Shown piece after piece: positions 52,220 through 60,539 of a stretch of DNA of 64,000 nt. The number at the start of each line of letters is the position of its first letter. The stretch's first letter is position 1. The notes below the pieces were generated by a model that made no database searches, was not told the origin of the DNA, and saw only the letters and a program-made list of their open reading frames with translations. The translations under genes were made by a program, and so were the position numbers. The stretch comes from Bradyrhizobium sp. (GTDB taxonomy: Bacteria > Pseudomonadota > Alphaproteobacteria > Rhizobiales > Xanthobacteraceae), in the NCBI RefSeq assembly GCF_016213215.1, contig NZ_JACRAW010000134.1, forward strand, positions 1 to 64,000, written 5' to 3'.

Positions 52220-52439
52220 TGGCGCAGAGCGAGTTTCAACAAACAGCGTTCCTCGAAACAAGCATCGCATAACAGCGGATCCGCGCGTCCTCTTCCGGCG
52301 CAAAGCCGAACAAGCAAAGTGCTCCACACAATTGCCCGACAGGCAAATCGGTACAAAACCTGTCAATCCTCAGCGACAAAGATAATTCGCTTTATCCGAA
52401 ACGTAGATCGTGCTTATACTCCGCCCGTTCCATTCCGTC

Positions 52440-53030
52440 GGAGGGGCGGGTCGCGATCGTCACGAGCGTGGGGTGGAATGCGGTGGACGCGGCAGCGTCG
52501 GCGCGCAAGGTGGTCGCAGGGCGGGTTTCCCGTGAGCGATCAGGCGGCGCGCGGACGAACGGCGCTGGAAGTTCGTCTCGCCAACATTTCGGGGCCTCGC
52601 GTGCACGCGACCTCGAACCCTGTGGCGATGAGCGGGCGCTGCGTACGGCCAAGTCGTGTGGTCCTGGCTGCCGTTGCTGCAGTCAAGTCCGGCGGAGGTT
52701 CTGGTTGCCCCAACCGGGTGCGCGGAGCCGCCAATCCGCCGGATGACGGTGACAAAAAGGAATTCGTCGCCGGGGAGATCACGAAGTAAGCCGTCAAACC
52801 ACTGCGCAGGGAAGGCCGGGTTGTCTCGGCTACACCTGTATGCTCGTGTGCTGCTTTGCGCAATTGCACACGAGACCGCGGGTGCTAGCCGGCACCCGGT
52901 CTTCCCTGCGCCCTCTGCGTTGAAGCTGCGTTGAAGAGGGCGAGGAGATTACCCACAACTCGGACGCATTGCGCCGCGGGAATACGAAAGCGCGTCTGGT
53001 GTTTGAGAATTGGATCGAACGCAGTCACAG
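52440..53030. repeat. Large noncoding dispersed element with structured core
   Basis: About 590 bases following the hydrolase-cyclase gene, running directly into three type A palindromes. I recognise this sequence as a recurring block in Bradyrhizobium-like genomes where short frames across it are often misannotated as hypothetical proteins; that recollection was not checked. Frames at 52319-52789 and 52656-52934 have odd composition and no ribosome sites. The right part folds into the structure at 52804-52911. The region 52220-53555 holds no supported gene. Confidence 0.6.
52804..52911. ncRNA. Candidate structured RNA within the dispersed element
   Basis: GCGCAGGGAAGGCCGGGT (52804-52821) pairs with ACCCGGTCTTCCCTGCGC (52894-52911) over 18 positions with one G-U. 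Inside is a perfect 9-bp hairpin, CTCGTGTGC (52843-52851) with GCACACGAG (52866-52874). A competing hairpin CGGGTGC-TAGCC-GGCACCCG (52879-52898) shares bases with the outer stem, so two folds are possible. The strand is not determinable from symmetry. It is not a protein gene. Confidence 0.45.
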
Positions 53031-53031
53031 G

Positions 53032-53155
53032 CGTCATTGCGAGCCAACGGGTCCGCGCGAAGCGCGGCCCGATAACAGGCTCAGCGAAGCAATCCAGACC
53101 TGCCACTGCGACGACAGTCTGGTTTGCTTCGTCGCTTACGCTCCTCGCAATGACG
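53032..53155. repeat. Palindromic dispersed repeat, type A copy 4 (long form)
   Basis: It starts CGTCATTGCGAGCCAACGGG and ends CGCTCCTCGCAATGACG, with the additional GCGCGAAGCGCGG hairpin shared with the copy at 9818-9935. It is the first of three type A units in a row, spaced by GAGAATGCGAAGTCGTGTCTGG-like text. Confidence 0.82.
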
Positions 53156-53247
53156 GCGTTGAGCATTGCGGGGCGAGAATGCGAAGTCGTGTCTGGTGTT
53201 GAAGTCGCGTCTGGTGTGTGGGAGTCGAATGGGCTTGTCGTCGGACT

Positions 53248-53334
53248 CGTCGTTGCGAGCGAAGCGAAGCAATCCAGGCTGCCACCGCATCGACAGTCTG
53301 GATTGCTTCGTCGCTTACGCTCCTCGCAATGACG
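53248..53334. repeat. Palindromic dispersed repeat, type A copy 5
   Basis: CGTCGTTGCGAGCGAAGCGA to CTCCTCGCAATGACG, with arms GAAGCAATCC and GGATTGCTTC. It is the second of the tandem group. The spacer on both sides contains CGTCTGGTGT and GAGTCGAATGGG, which also repeat. Confidence 0.85.
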
Positions 53335-53408
53335 GTGCTGGGCATTGAGCCGCGAGAATGCAAGATCACGTCTGGTGTTTGAGAGTCGAATGGGGTTGTC
53401 GTCGGACG

Positions 53409-53522
53409 CGTCACTGCGAGCGACTTGTCCGCCGAAGCTCAACGAGCCAAGGCGTTATCCAGAGTGCTTCGGCTGTGATGGTCTGGAATTGCTTCGCTAC
53501 GCCGGTGCCAACCCGGAATGAT
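53409..53522. repeat. Degraded type A repeat, copy 6
   Basis: CGTCACTGCGAGCGACTTG at the left and GAATTGCTTCGCTACGCC plus AATGATGCG at the right are damaged versions of the type A arms. The left arm carries changes that break pairing, so this copy seems to be decaying. Confidence 0.55.
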
Positions 53523-53555
53523 GCGTTGGCGCAGCATCATCGGCCGCAAACCGGA

Positions 53556-54110
53556 CTACCTCAGCCCCTCGTAAACCATGAAGCCGCGCGCGATCTGCAG
53601 CTTGCGGATGGCCCGCGGCACGAGCCTTTCGGGCCGGTGCAGGTAGCGCCACGAAGTGAGCCTGAAGGCGGCGAGCTGGCCTTGCTCGCTGTCGAAAGGA
53701 GCGAGCAGGCCGGTGATGCTTTGCGGGCTGTGTGCGCGCGCGTTGAAGGGAAGCAGCAGCAATTCCAGCTGTGCCGGGGAATTGTCCGGCCGCTTCGCCG
53801 TTATGCCGGCGACGGCGCCGAGCGTCTCCTCGGCGACGACGGTCGCGATCTCGTCGATCTCGGACCGGCTTTCCTCCGAGAAGAGGGCCCTGAAGCTCTT
53901 GTCCTTGAGGTCGCAGCCGGTCAGCGCGCAGACGCGCGTGCCGGCGACGCGGAACGTGAAGCCGCCCGCGGCCTCGTAGGCGAGAACGAAAATGTCGCCG
54001 AGCAGCTCGCGCACGGCGCCTGGGTCGAAGTCAGAGCGGTCGGGCGCGCGCGCAGTGCCGCGCTTCTTGTCCCAATATGCGAAGAATTCGCGGGTCGAAG
54101 GATGCTTCAT
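53556..54110 (-). CDS. Single-domain PAS protein (PAS_5 family)
   Basis: 184 residues from ATG 54110. It opens MKHPSTREFFAYWDKKRGTA and contains LGDIFVLAYEAAGGFTFRVAGTRVCAL, the pattern of the PAS_5 family of alphaproteobacteria, with no output domain. Cytoplasmic and probably a regulatory partner that senses a small ligand or docks other proteins. Single-domain PAS proteins of this order include cell-cycle modulators, which may matter because a CtrA-like box lies 147 bases upstream; that link is inference. Confidence 0.87.
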   Translation of the reverse strand: MKHPSTREFFAYWDKKRGTARAPDRSDFDPGAVRELLGDIFVLAYEAAGGFTFRVAGTRVCALTGCDLKDKSFRALFSEESRSEIDEIATVVAEETLGAVAGITAKRPDNSPAQLELLLLPFNARAHSPQSITGLLAPFDSEQGQLAAFRLTSWRYLHRPERLVPRAIRKLQIARGFMVYEGLR

Positions 54111-54256
54111 GACTAGAACTTGCCCCGCGGCACACGTGGCGGGACAAGACTGTCCTGCTTCTGCGCACCGCAATCCCTGTGGAGTTGTGCAGGAGAGGCT
54201 TTGCAGCGTCCATGCCGCAGGCGCCGTTTGGCCCGATCCGCGGCGTCTTTGCGTCG

Positions 54257-54272
54257 TTAACGTTAAATTAAC
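54257..54272. promoter_or_regulatory. CtrA box (TTAA-N7-TTAAC)
   Basis: TTAACGTTAAATTAAC matches the full CtrA consensus TTAA-N7-TTAAC exactly. It lies between the divergent PAS gene and the rhomboid gene, upstream of the predicted short transcript. The site also contains nested TTAAC repeats. Confidence 0.55.
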
Positions 54273-54442
54273 GATGTCCTTGGCGCGGGACGCGCGGCTG
54301 GTAAGGTTCCGACCGTTGCAGTTTGCCGGTTCCTTCCAGTCTCCGGCGGCTCACGAACACGGGCGTCAAACAGTCTGGTCGGCGCGCGGGGAGGGGTGGG
54401 GATGTTCCCGTCCCTTGGGGCGCGGAAAGATCGGCAAGCATG

Positions 54443-54480
54443 AAAGGGAGAGCTTCCCAGAGCTCTCCCTTTTCCCTTTT
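54443..54480 (+). terminator. Strong rho-independent terminator upstream of the rhomboid gene
   Basis: AAAGGGAGAGCT-TCCCAG-AGCTCTCCCTTT is a perfect 12-bp stem at 54443-54472, followed by TCCCTTTT. No gene ends just before it on this strand, so it should end a short leader or small RNA beginning near 54314, or act as an attenuator of the rhomboid gene. Confidence 0.75.
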
Positions 54481-54594
54481 AGGCGTAAGCGGCCGGATCA
54501 CATTGCGACTGGTCTGCATTTGTGCACTTGCACAGCGCGGGAAAAGACGCCTATCTGGAATCCACGCTCAACCGGGCCGAAGGCCATCGATCCC

Positions 54595-55404
54595 TTGGAT
54601 GCTCCGCCACAATCTCCGCCGCATGGGCCGGCCGAATTGCTCCCGGATCCGCCGCGCGAGCCGGTCCTCACCTTGCCGCCGGCGCTGACGGCTTACGTAG
54701 CCCTCATCGCGGTCATTCACCTTCGGGTGCTGCTGCCGCCGGAACTGGAGAACTGGACCATCGATGTCTTCGGTTTCATCCCCAAGCGCTACGACAGCAC
54801 GCTGCTGAACATCAGCTTCCCCGGCGGGACGGGCGCCAAGGTCTGGACCTTCTTCACCTATTCGCTCCTGCACGCCAATCTCGCCCATATCGGCTTCAAC
54901 GTGCTCTGGCTGTTGCCTTTCGGCAGCGCGCTGGCGCGGCGTTTCGGCGCGTCGAGGTTCTTCCTGTTCATGGCGGTGACCGCGGCGGCCGGCGCGCTCG
55001 CCCATTTCCTCACTCACGAGCACGCGGTGGCGCCGATGATCGGCGCGTCGGCGTCGGTGGCCGGCACCATGGCGGCGGCGATCCGCTTTGCCTTCGTGCA
55101 CGGCAGCTTCCTGTCGTTCAGCCGCAGCGATGCCGAATCGGCAGCCAAGGTACCGGCGCTGCCTCTTTCGCGCGCGCTGCGCGACGGCCGGGTGGTCGGT
55201 TTCCTCGCCGTTTGGTTCGCGGTCAACATTATCTTCGGACTTGGGTCGATTTCGATCGGTACCGAAGGTGCCACGGTAGCGTGGCAGGCGCATATCGGCG
55301 GCTTCTTCGCCGGCCTGTTGTTGTTTTCGCTGTTCGACCCGGTGCCGCGCCGAGCAATCGTTGCTGCGGATGCGTCATCTCAGGACATGTCGCACCGCGT
55401 CTAA
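54595..55404 (+). CDS. Rhomboid family intramembrane serine protease
   Basis: 269 residues from TTG 54595. No ATG is available in frame and the frame extends upstream through the terminator region, so the start is uncertain. Catalytic Ser152 is in MIGASASVAG and His233 in WQAHIGGFFAG, with the stabilising HANLAHIGFNVLWL in the second helix. About six membrane helices are visible. It cleaves membrane proteins within or near their helices in the inner membrane; the substrate is unknown. A CtrA box and a terminator lie upstream, which suggests controlled expression. Confidence 0.85.
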   Translation: MDAPPQSPPHGPAELLPDPPREPVLTLPPALTAYVALIAVIHLRVLLPPELENWTIDVFGFIPKRYDSTLLNISFPGGTGAKVWTFFTYSLLHANLAHIGFNVLWLLPFGSALARRFGASRFFLFMAVTAAAGALAHFLTHEHAVAPMIGASASVAGTMAAAIRFAFVHGSFLSFSRSDAESAAKVPALPLSRALRDGRVVGFLAVWFAVNIIFGLGSISIGTEGATVAWQAHIGGFFAGLLLFSLFDPVPRRAIVAADASSQDMSHRV

Positions 55405-55582
55405 CCGTCGACTTGCGAGAGAAGGCGATTTCATTCATCATCTTCGTAAATGTCGTGAAGCCGTAAACCGCAAGAGGCGGAGCTTCGAGAGCGCCTGAAC
55501 GGTCATCGGCGCCGGAACTGTTGATTGAAGACTCGCGAACAAGCCGGGCCCACGCAGCCCGGGCGGATTCAGGGAGGCTACA

Positions 55583-56011
55583 ATGACGGTGCGTTCAATC
55601 CTCGACACCAAAGGTCATCACGTCGTGAGCGTGGAACCCGAGGCACAGCTCTCCGCCGTGATCAAGCTGCTGTGCGAACGCAAGATCGGGGCGGTGCTGG
55701 TGATGAACCAGACCCGCGTCGACGGCATCCTGTCGGAGCGCGACATCGTGCGCGTGCTTGGTGAGCGGGGCGCGTCGGTGCTGGAGGAGCCGGTCAGCAA
55801 CGCCATGACGCGCAAGGTCGTGAACTGCCGCGAGAATGATACGGTCGCCGAGATCATGGAAATGATGACGACGGGCAAGTTCCGCCATGTGCCGGTGGTC
55901 GAGAACGGCAAGGTGGTCGGGCTGATCTCGATCGGCGATGTGGTCAAGTCGCGCGTTGAGGAGTACGAGCGCGAGCAGGAAGCCCTGCGCGACTACATCA
56001 AGACCGCCTGA
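55583..56011 (+). CDS. CBS-domain pair protein
   Basis: 142 residues from ATG 55583 with GGGAGG about five bases upstream. Two CBS motifs: the first about 1-65 with VIKLLCERKIGAVLVMN and GILSERDIVRVLGE; the second about 75-130 with VAEIMEMMTTGKFRHVPVVE and VVGLISIGDVVKSRVEE. Such pairs bind adenine nucleotides or similar ligands and act as energy sensors, here without another domain. It is cytoplasmic. It converges with the patatin gene only four bases away. Confidence 0.94.
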   Translation: MTVRSILDTKGHHVVSVEPEAQLSAVIKLLCERKIGAVLVMNQTRVDGILSERDIVRVLGERGASVLEEPVSNAMTRKVVNCRENDTVAEIMEMMTTGKFRHVPVVENGKVVGLISIGDVVKSRVEEYEREQEALRDYIKTA

Positions 56012-56015
56012 CGGG

Positions 56016-57047
56016 TCAGGTCTCCGTTGCCTTGTCCGGCGCCACGCCGGTTGGCGGGGGCGCCAGCACGTGAATGACTTCCTGGATCGAATCGATGGCG
56101 CGTTCGGCAGCGCGGGCGCCGAACGCGATCAGATCGTCGGCGCGATGGAAGTCGAACCAGCCGATCTCGCCGACGCGCGGGGTGATCAGAAGGTCCGGCG
56201 GGTCGCCCGCAAGGCGCGCCCGCGTGATACGGTCCTGCATGATGTTGAAGGCGTCGACCATCACTGAGGAGATGCCCGGCCGTCCGGGGCCACCGAAAAA
56301 CTCGCGCTTCATGGTGCGCTCGGGAGAGAAGAACCTGCCGAAGCGGCGTTTGCTCGGCGCCGTCTCGACGAGCGGGGCCCCCGGTTCGGCCGCCGAGCCA
56401 TGCGAATAGATGGTCGTGCTGTGGGCGAAGATATCGCTGGAAACATTGGCGGCGATGACGATTTCCGCCCCGAGCGCCCGCGCCGCGGAGACCGGCACCG
56501 GGTTCACCATTGCGCCGTCGACCAGCCAGCGGTCGCCGACCATGACAGGCGAGAAGATGCCGGGCAGGGCGTAGGAGGCCCGGATGGCGTCGACCATGCG
56601 GCCGCGCGTCAGCCAGATTTCGTGGCCGGTGCGCACCTCGGTGGCAACAGCGGCGAATTTCAGCGGCAGGTCCTCGATCTGCGCCGGACCGATCGAGGTT
56701 TCCAGGCGCGTCGCGAGCTTCTCGCCACCGATCAGGCCCGAACCGTTGAGGCGGATGTCGAGATAGCCGAGGATGTTGCGCACCTGCAGGCTGCGCGCCC
56801 ACTCCTCCAGCGTATCGAGATGTCCGGCGGCATAGGCGCCGCCGACCACGGCACCAATCGAGGTGCCGACCACGACGTTGGGAACAATGCCGTGTGCGAT
56901 CAGGGTCTTGAGAATGCCGATATGGGCGAAGCCGCGCGCCGCGCCGCCGCCGAGCGCCAGCCCGATGACCGGCCGTCTGATGCTGCCGAGGCCGACCTTC
57001 TCACCGTTGGGGCTGCTCTGACCCCAACCTTTCCACATATCCAGCAC
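56016..57047 (-). CDS. Patatin-like phospholipase (RssA-type)
   Basis: 343 residues. The oxyanion loop GLALGGGAARGFAHIG (about 29-44), the nucleophile motif VVGTSIGAVVGG and the Asp of VDGAMVNPVP make up the patatin Ser-Asp dyad. After about 230 the tail carries basic text (SKRRFGRFFSPERTMKREF). The family cleaves ester bonds of membrane lipids; the bacterial RssA-like group is poorly understood. No signal peptide or clear membrane segment. It is convergent with the CBS gene. Confidence 0.93.
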   Translation of the reverse strand: MLDMWKGWGQSSPNGEKVGLGSIRRPVIGLALGGGAARGFAHIGILKTLIAHGIVPNVVVGTSIGAVVGGAYAAGHLDTLEEWARSLQVRNILGYLDIRLNGSGLIGGEKLATRLETSIGPAQIEDLPLKFAAVATEVRTGHEIWLTRGRMVDAIRASYALPGIFSPVMVGDRWLVDGAMVNPVPVSAARALGAEIVIAANVSSDIFAHSTTIYSHGSAAEPGAPLVETAPSKRRFGRFFSPERTMKREFFGGPGRPGISSVMVDAFNIMQDRITRARLAGDPPDLLITPRVGEIGWFDFHRADDLIAFGARAAERAIDSIQEVIHVLAPPPTGVAPDKATET

Positions 57048-57302
57048 CGAGGATCTCCCACGATCATCCCGCGCTCGGCCGGCCAGCCATTTAACCGACC
57101 GGACCAGAAACCGCTGTTCTACTTCGCCAGTATTAACGAAGAAGCATTGTTCGTACGGCTTTGTGGGCGCGGCAGGGCAGGAGTAAGGCGGTCGGCTGAG
57201 AACTGGATCAAGACTAACCCGGGCGGGTTCCCAGGGTTCCTACCGGGATTGATCGGGTTCCGACGGCTTGAATTTGCCGCGTTTTCGGTGAAAAGCAGAA
57301 CG

Positions 57303-58367
57303 ATGAAATTCGGGGGTGACGGCATCGTTCGATTCCGGCGCAGTAGCGTGCTGCCAACGGTAATTCTTGCCGCGCTCGTTTTCCTTGGCGGTGATCGCGC
57401 CTCAAAGGCTCAGTTCTTCTCCGATCGTCCGCCGCCAGTGCCGCCGGCTGCCGTGCCGGATCCCGGCGCCGCCGTCAGTCTCGCCCCGCCGTCGGGCCCG
57501 GCCGCCGGCCCGAGCCTGCCGCCGACACTGACCCAGCCAGCGCCTACGCTCGCCCCGCCTTCCGTCGCAACCGTGCCGCCGCCAGCCCCGATCGGCGCCG
57601 CCGCGCCGGGGCAGGCTGTGCTCTCCTTGTCCGCGCGCTATGGCAAGGATCTGCCACCGATCACCAGCGGCCTGGTCTGGCGGGTCTTCGCCGACCGGCC
57701 GGATGAGACCGGCACCTTCAAAATGATCCGCGAGGATCGCACCGCCACGCCGAACATCGTGCTGTCGCCCGGCAACTATGTGGTCCACGTCGCGTTCGGA
57801 CTGGTCAGCGCAGTCCGTGCAGTCAGCCTGAAGTCCGAGACAGACCGCGAATCATTCGTGCTGCCGGCCGGCGGCCTGCGCATCGAGGGCCGCGTCGGCA
57901 CCAGCAAGATCCCGCAGAACCAGATATCGTTCACAATCTACAAGGGCAGCCAGTTCGAGGCGGGCGAGCGGGCCGCGCTGGTGCCGAACGTCGCCGCGGG
58001 CGACGTCGTGCTGCTGCCGGAAGGCACCTACTACATCAACTCCAATTACGGCGACGCCAATTCGGTGGTGCGCTCGGATATCCGGGTGCAGGCGGGCAAA
58101 CTGACCGACGTCACCATTACCCACCGCGCCGCCGTCATCACGCTGAAGCTGGTCAGCGAAAAGGGCGGCGAGGCGCTCGCCAACACCGCCTGGTCGGTGA
58201 TCACGCCGGGCGGCGACGTCATCAAGGAATCAATCGGTGCCTTCCCGCGCGTCGTGCTGTCCGAAGGCGAGTACCGCGCCATCGCCAAGAACGAAGGCAA
58301 GGTCCACGAGCGCTCTTTCAACGTCGTCAACGGCGTCGACGGCGAGGTAGAGGTGGTGGCGCGCTAA
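57303..58367 (+). CDS. Secreted Pro-rich hypothetical protein
   Basis: 354 residues from ATG 57303; upstream in-frame text is antisense to the patatin gene. A signal sequence (about 12-36, VLPTVILAALVFLGGDRASKAQ) is followed by a very Pro/Ala-rich stretch (about 40-105). The remainder is beta-rich, with repeated segments VVHVAFGLVSAVRAV, TYYINSNYGDANSVVRSD and YRAIAKNEGKVHERSFNV that look like repeated immunoglobulin-like or carboxypeptidase-regulatory folds. I recall similar proteins in Bradyrhizobium with no assigned role. Periplasmic or exported. Confidence 0.85.
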   Translation: MKFGGDGIVRFRRSSVLPTVILAALVFLGGDRASKAQFFSDRPPPVPPAAVPDPGAAVSLAPPSGPAAGPSLPPTLTQPAPTLAPPSVATVPPPAPIGAAAPGQAVLSLSARYGKDLPPITSGLVWRVFADRPDETGTFKMIREDRTATPNIVLSPGNYVVHVAFGLVSAVRAVSLKSETDRESFVLPAGGLRIEGRVGTSKIPQNQISFTIYKGSQFEAGERAALVPNVAAGDVVLLPEGTYYINSNYGDANSVVRSDIRVQAGKLTDVTITHRAAVITLKLVSEKGGEALANTAWSVITPGGDVIKESIGAFPRVVLSEGEYRAIAKNEGKVHERSFNVVNGVDGEVEVVAR

Positions 58368-58368
58368 T

Positions 58369-58635
58369 CTAGAATCGCCGCTTTAGGGCAACCTCGGCGA
58401 GGCTGATCACTTCAGCTTCGGGCTGCTTGCTGGCGGCGCGCGCATTGCTCTCGATACGGCTGCACAGCTCCTCGACCTCCGCCTGCGAGATCTGGTGGGC
58501 ATTCAACCTCACCTCGATCAGCGCCATGCGCAGCAGGCGGACCGCGAAGTCGAGCCCAAGATCGTTTGCCGCTCCGATCTGATCCTGGATTGCCCGGATC
58601 AGCGACTCGACAGCGTGCTTGTCAGTAATTCCCAT
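58369..58635 (-). CDS. Small helical hypothetical protein
   Basis: 88 residues from ATG 58635. MGITDKHAVESLIRAIQDQI leads into LGLDFAVRLLRMALIEVRLN, then AEVEELCSRIESNARAASK and a short beta-like end (SLAEVALKRRF). It is helical, without membrane segments. Its start overlaps the end of the isochorismatase-like gene by 14 bases, so it is translated in coupling with it, and it is the last gene of the operon. Function unknown. It ends two bases from the convergent secreted-protein gene. Confidence 0.82.
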   Translation of the reverse strand: MGITDKHAVESLIRAIQDQIGAANDLGLDFAVRLLRMALIEVRLNAHQISQAEVEELCSRIESNARAASKQPEAEVISLAEVALKRRF

Positions 58636-59230
58636 CGAATTGTCCTGCAAAAGCGCGTAGTGAACTTTGGCTGTCGATCCAGTCGCGCGACGTCGTGACA
58701 TCGGCATAAAGACCGATGAGTTGGACCACAGTTTCGTGAACTCTCGTTGCCTCGAGGCCGGCAAGGCCGCGGCTCGCTGACGCGTCCGACAAGAAGGTTA
58801 CCCTGTGCCCGCGGTGAAACGCCTCCAGCGCGGTCGCAAGGCATGCACCTTCGCCCGAGAAACCGGCCAGGACGAAGTGACCGCCGCAGGCCGCCATCGC
58901 ATTCGAAAACTCGGGATTCGCGTAGCACGACGGCTTGCTTCGCTCGAATACCATCTCCGATGTGAGGGGCTCGAAGCCGGGGATCCAGTGCGAGTAGGAC
59001 AGGACAGGATTGAAAAACGGGGAACTGCCCACCATGCGCAGGAAAGCGACCGGAATACCGATCCGACGGGCGTGGGCGAGGATCGCCCTGCAGTTCTCGA
59101 GCGCGGGATCGAGTTTCGGGATCGAAAACAATCTCGGCGACGCGATGTATTCCTGCTGCAGATCGAGAAGGACCAGCGTGGGAATGAGCGGGATATTCGC
59201 ATAAGCTCGCAAATTGATGACATTTTTCAT
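58622..59230 (-). CDS. Isochorismatase-like cysteine hydrolase
   Basis: 202 residues from ATG 59230. The catalytic set of the family is visible: Asp23 (LVLLDLQQEY), Lys99 (ERSKPSCY) and Cys130 (FSGEGACLATALEAF). The usual cis-peptide loop before the Cys differs (GFSGEG). It hydrolyses an amide, imide or vinyl ether type bond in an unknown small molecule. It overlaps the upstream GNAT gene (ATGA, 4 bases) and the downstream small gene (14 bases), so these three are translationally coupled. Confidence 0.9.
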   Translation of the reverse strand: MKNVINLRAYANIPLIPTLVLLDLQQEYIASPRLFSIPKLDPALENCRAILAHARRIGIPVAFLRMVGSSPFFNPVLSYSHWIPGFEPLTSEMVFERSKPSCYANPEFSNAMAACGGHFVLAGFSGEGACLATALEAFHRGHRVTFLSDASASRGLAGLEATRVHETVVQLIGLYADVTTSRDWIDSQSSLRAFAGQFDGNY

Positions 59231-60477
59231 CGTTTGCACGCTCCGCCCTTGGCGCTCGCGCCGCGGCTTGCCGAGCGGTCCAGGATACCCGGCTGGTCCC
59301 ATTTGCCTTCAGGGCGCATGAGGACGTAGGGGTCCATGCCCAGAGCGATCGCCTGCGCGTCCGGCTCCGGATCGATCACGATTTCGATGTAGGCGTGATC
59401 AGAGAAGAAGAACTCGGGCCTGCCTTCGAGGGGCCGCCACCCCATGTTGACGTAATATTGCAGGAGGTCCTTCTGCGCGCGGCCGTAGACGCTGCGGTAG
59501 CCCTTCATTCGGCACAGCTCGACGCCGGCGCGCATCAACCTGGTACCGAGCTGCCGGCTGCGAAACTCGTGGCGCACAGCCAGCCGTTCGAGCTTGGCGA
59601 AATCGGCGAAGTAGCGGACCCTGAGGCACCCCACCGGCTCCTTGCCGACATATCCGATGAGGTGGCTCGCGCAGAAATCGTTGCCGTCGAACTCTTCCTC
59701 GTAGGGACAGTCCTGCTCCGCGACGAAGGTGGCGCTGCGGACCGACACCACACGCATGAAGTCTTCGATGGAACGCACGAGCGTGATCGAAACTGTGTCG
59801 TCGTCCGCACCTGTAAAATCGTCGTAGATGGGCCGGCTCTCTCCGACGGAAGCCCCGCGCGGATACATGTGCAGATGCGGCGCCTCCTTGCCCCTGAAGC
59901 GTGCGCCGCGCTTGAAGCCCAGGCCTTCGATCAGCCGGGCGCCCTCGATGGTCACGGCCCGCGCCAGGAGCGGTGCATCGCGATAGAGGCGGGTCCAGGT
60001 CTTCTCGAACGCAAGGGGCACGCCGCCGGCGATCAGGCCCGGTGCATAGGCGCCCCAGACGTAAATAGCGGCGGGCTTCTGGTGCTGGCGGGTAAGGTAT
60101 TCAAAAGGTGGATTTGTCCCGTCGAATTGTCCGCTCATCAGGCGGTCAGCGCCTTCCTCGTTCAGCATCAGGAAGGCGAGATAGCCCTCGGCGGCGGTCT
60201 CGCCGGCGGCGTACCGCTCCCGTCTTGCGATACCCCAGAGGCTGTCCGGGTTGTGCCGGGCGACCCGGTGCACGACCTCATTGGTGGCGCCGCCGCCCAT
60301 GACGCGACGTGCGCGCGGGATCAGCTCTTCGAGGTCCTGGAAAGTGGCATTGAACACGACCAGCCGCTGGGCAAGGTTCATCGCACCGGGCCCGTCAAGA
60401 CCGTATTTGGCCGGACTCGGATAGCCTGACACTAGTGCTTGTGCCGCTCGGGTCGTATTGCGATCGTGAATTGTCAT
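59227..60477 (-). CDS. GNAT family N-acetyltransferase with extra N-terminal domain
   Basis: 416 residues. The C-terminal GNAT domain (about 235-380) has GCLRVRYFADFAKLERLAVR, the CoA-binding RSRQLGTRLMRAGV, and YGRAQKDLLQYYVNMGWRPL. The N-terminal 220 residues look like a second, degenerate GNAT-type domain (IYVWGAYAPGLIAGGVPLAF and LLARAVTIEGARLIEGLGFK). It transfers an acyl group from CoA to an unknown amine or other target. It is the first gene of a three-gene operon and divergent from a LysR regulator 62 bases away. Confidence 0.88.
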   Translation of the reverse strand: MTIHDRNTTRAAQALVSGYPSPAKYGLDGPGAMNLAQRLVVFNATFQDLEELIPRARRVMGGGATNEVVHRVARHNPDSLWGIARRERYAAGETAAEGYLAFLMLNEEGADRLMSGQFDGTNPPFEYLTRQHQKPAAIYVWGAYAPGLIAGGVPLAFEKTWTRLYRDAPLLARAVTIEGARLIEGLGFKRGARFRGKEAPHLHMYPRGASVGESRPIYDDFTGADDDTVSITLVRSIEDFMRVVSVRSATFVAEQDCPYEEEFDGNDFCASHLIGYVGKEPVGCLRVRYFADFAKLERLAVRHEFRSRQLGTRLMRAGVELCRMKGYRSVYGRAQKDLLQYYVNMGWRPLEGRPEFFFSDHAYIEIVIDPEPDAQAIALGMDPYVLMRPEGKWDQPGILDRSASRGASAKGGACKR

Positions 60478-60539
60478 CGCTCGCTCCGGTTGCCAAAGCT
60501 CCTCGTCTCTGGAACATTAGCCCGCAGGGGGAAGCCCGT

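Larger units (their letters stand above)
54111..54594. other. Regulatory gap between the PAS and rhomboid genes
   Basis: 484 bases between divergent genes. It contains a CtrA-like box (54257-54272), a possible promoter (TTGGCG at 54280, TAAGGT at 54302, 16-base spacer), an 18-base G-rich sequence shared with 41320-41337, and a strong terminator (54443-54480) that precedes the rhomboid gene. A short untranslated transcript of about 165 bases is predicted. Confidence 0.5.

Noticed and set aside
52319..52934. Open frames of 156 and 92 codons in the block after the hydrolase-cyclase gene
   Set aside because: They lie in the dispersed noncoding element, overlap each other in different frames, have no ribosome sites, and resemble text I know as commonly misannotated.
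53032..53522. Possible CRISPR array because of evenly spaced repeats
   Set aside because: Units are about 90-120 bases, palindromic and diverged, spacers are themselves repeated, and no cas gene is near.
53992..54594. Upstream extension of the rhomboid frame by about 200 codons
   Set aside because: It passes through the CtrA box and a strong terminator and is antisense to the PAS gene; the text is not protein-like.
56400..57302. Upstream extension of the secreted Pro-rich protein gene
   Set aside because: It is antisense to the patatin gene, and ATG 57303 gives a proper signal peptide.
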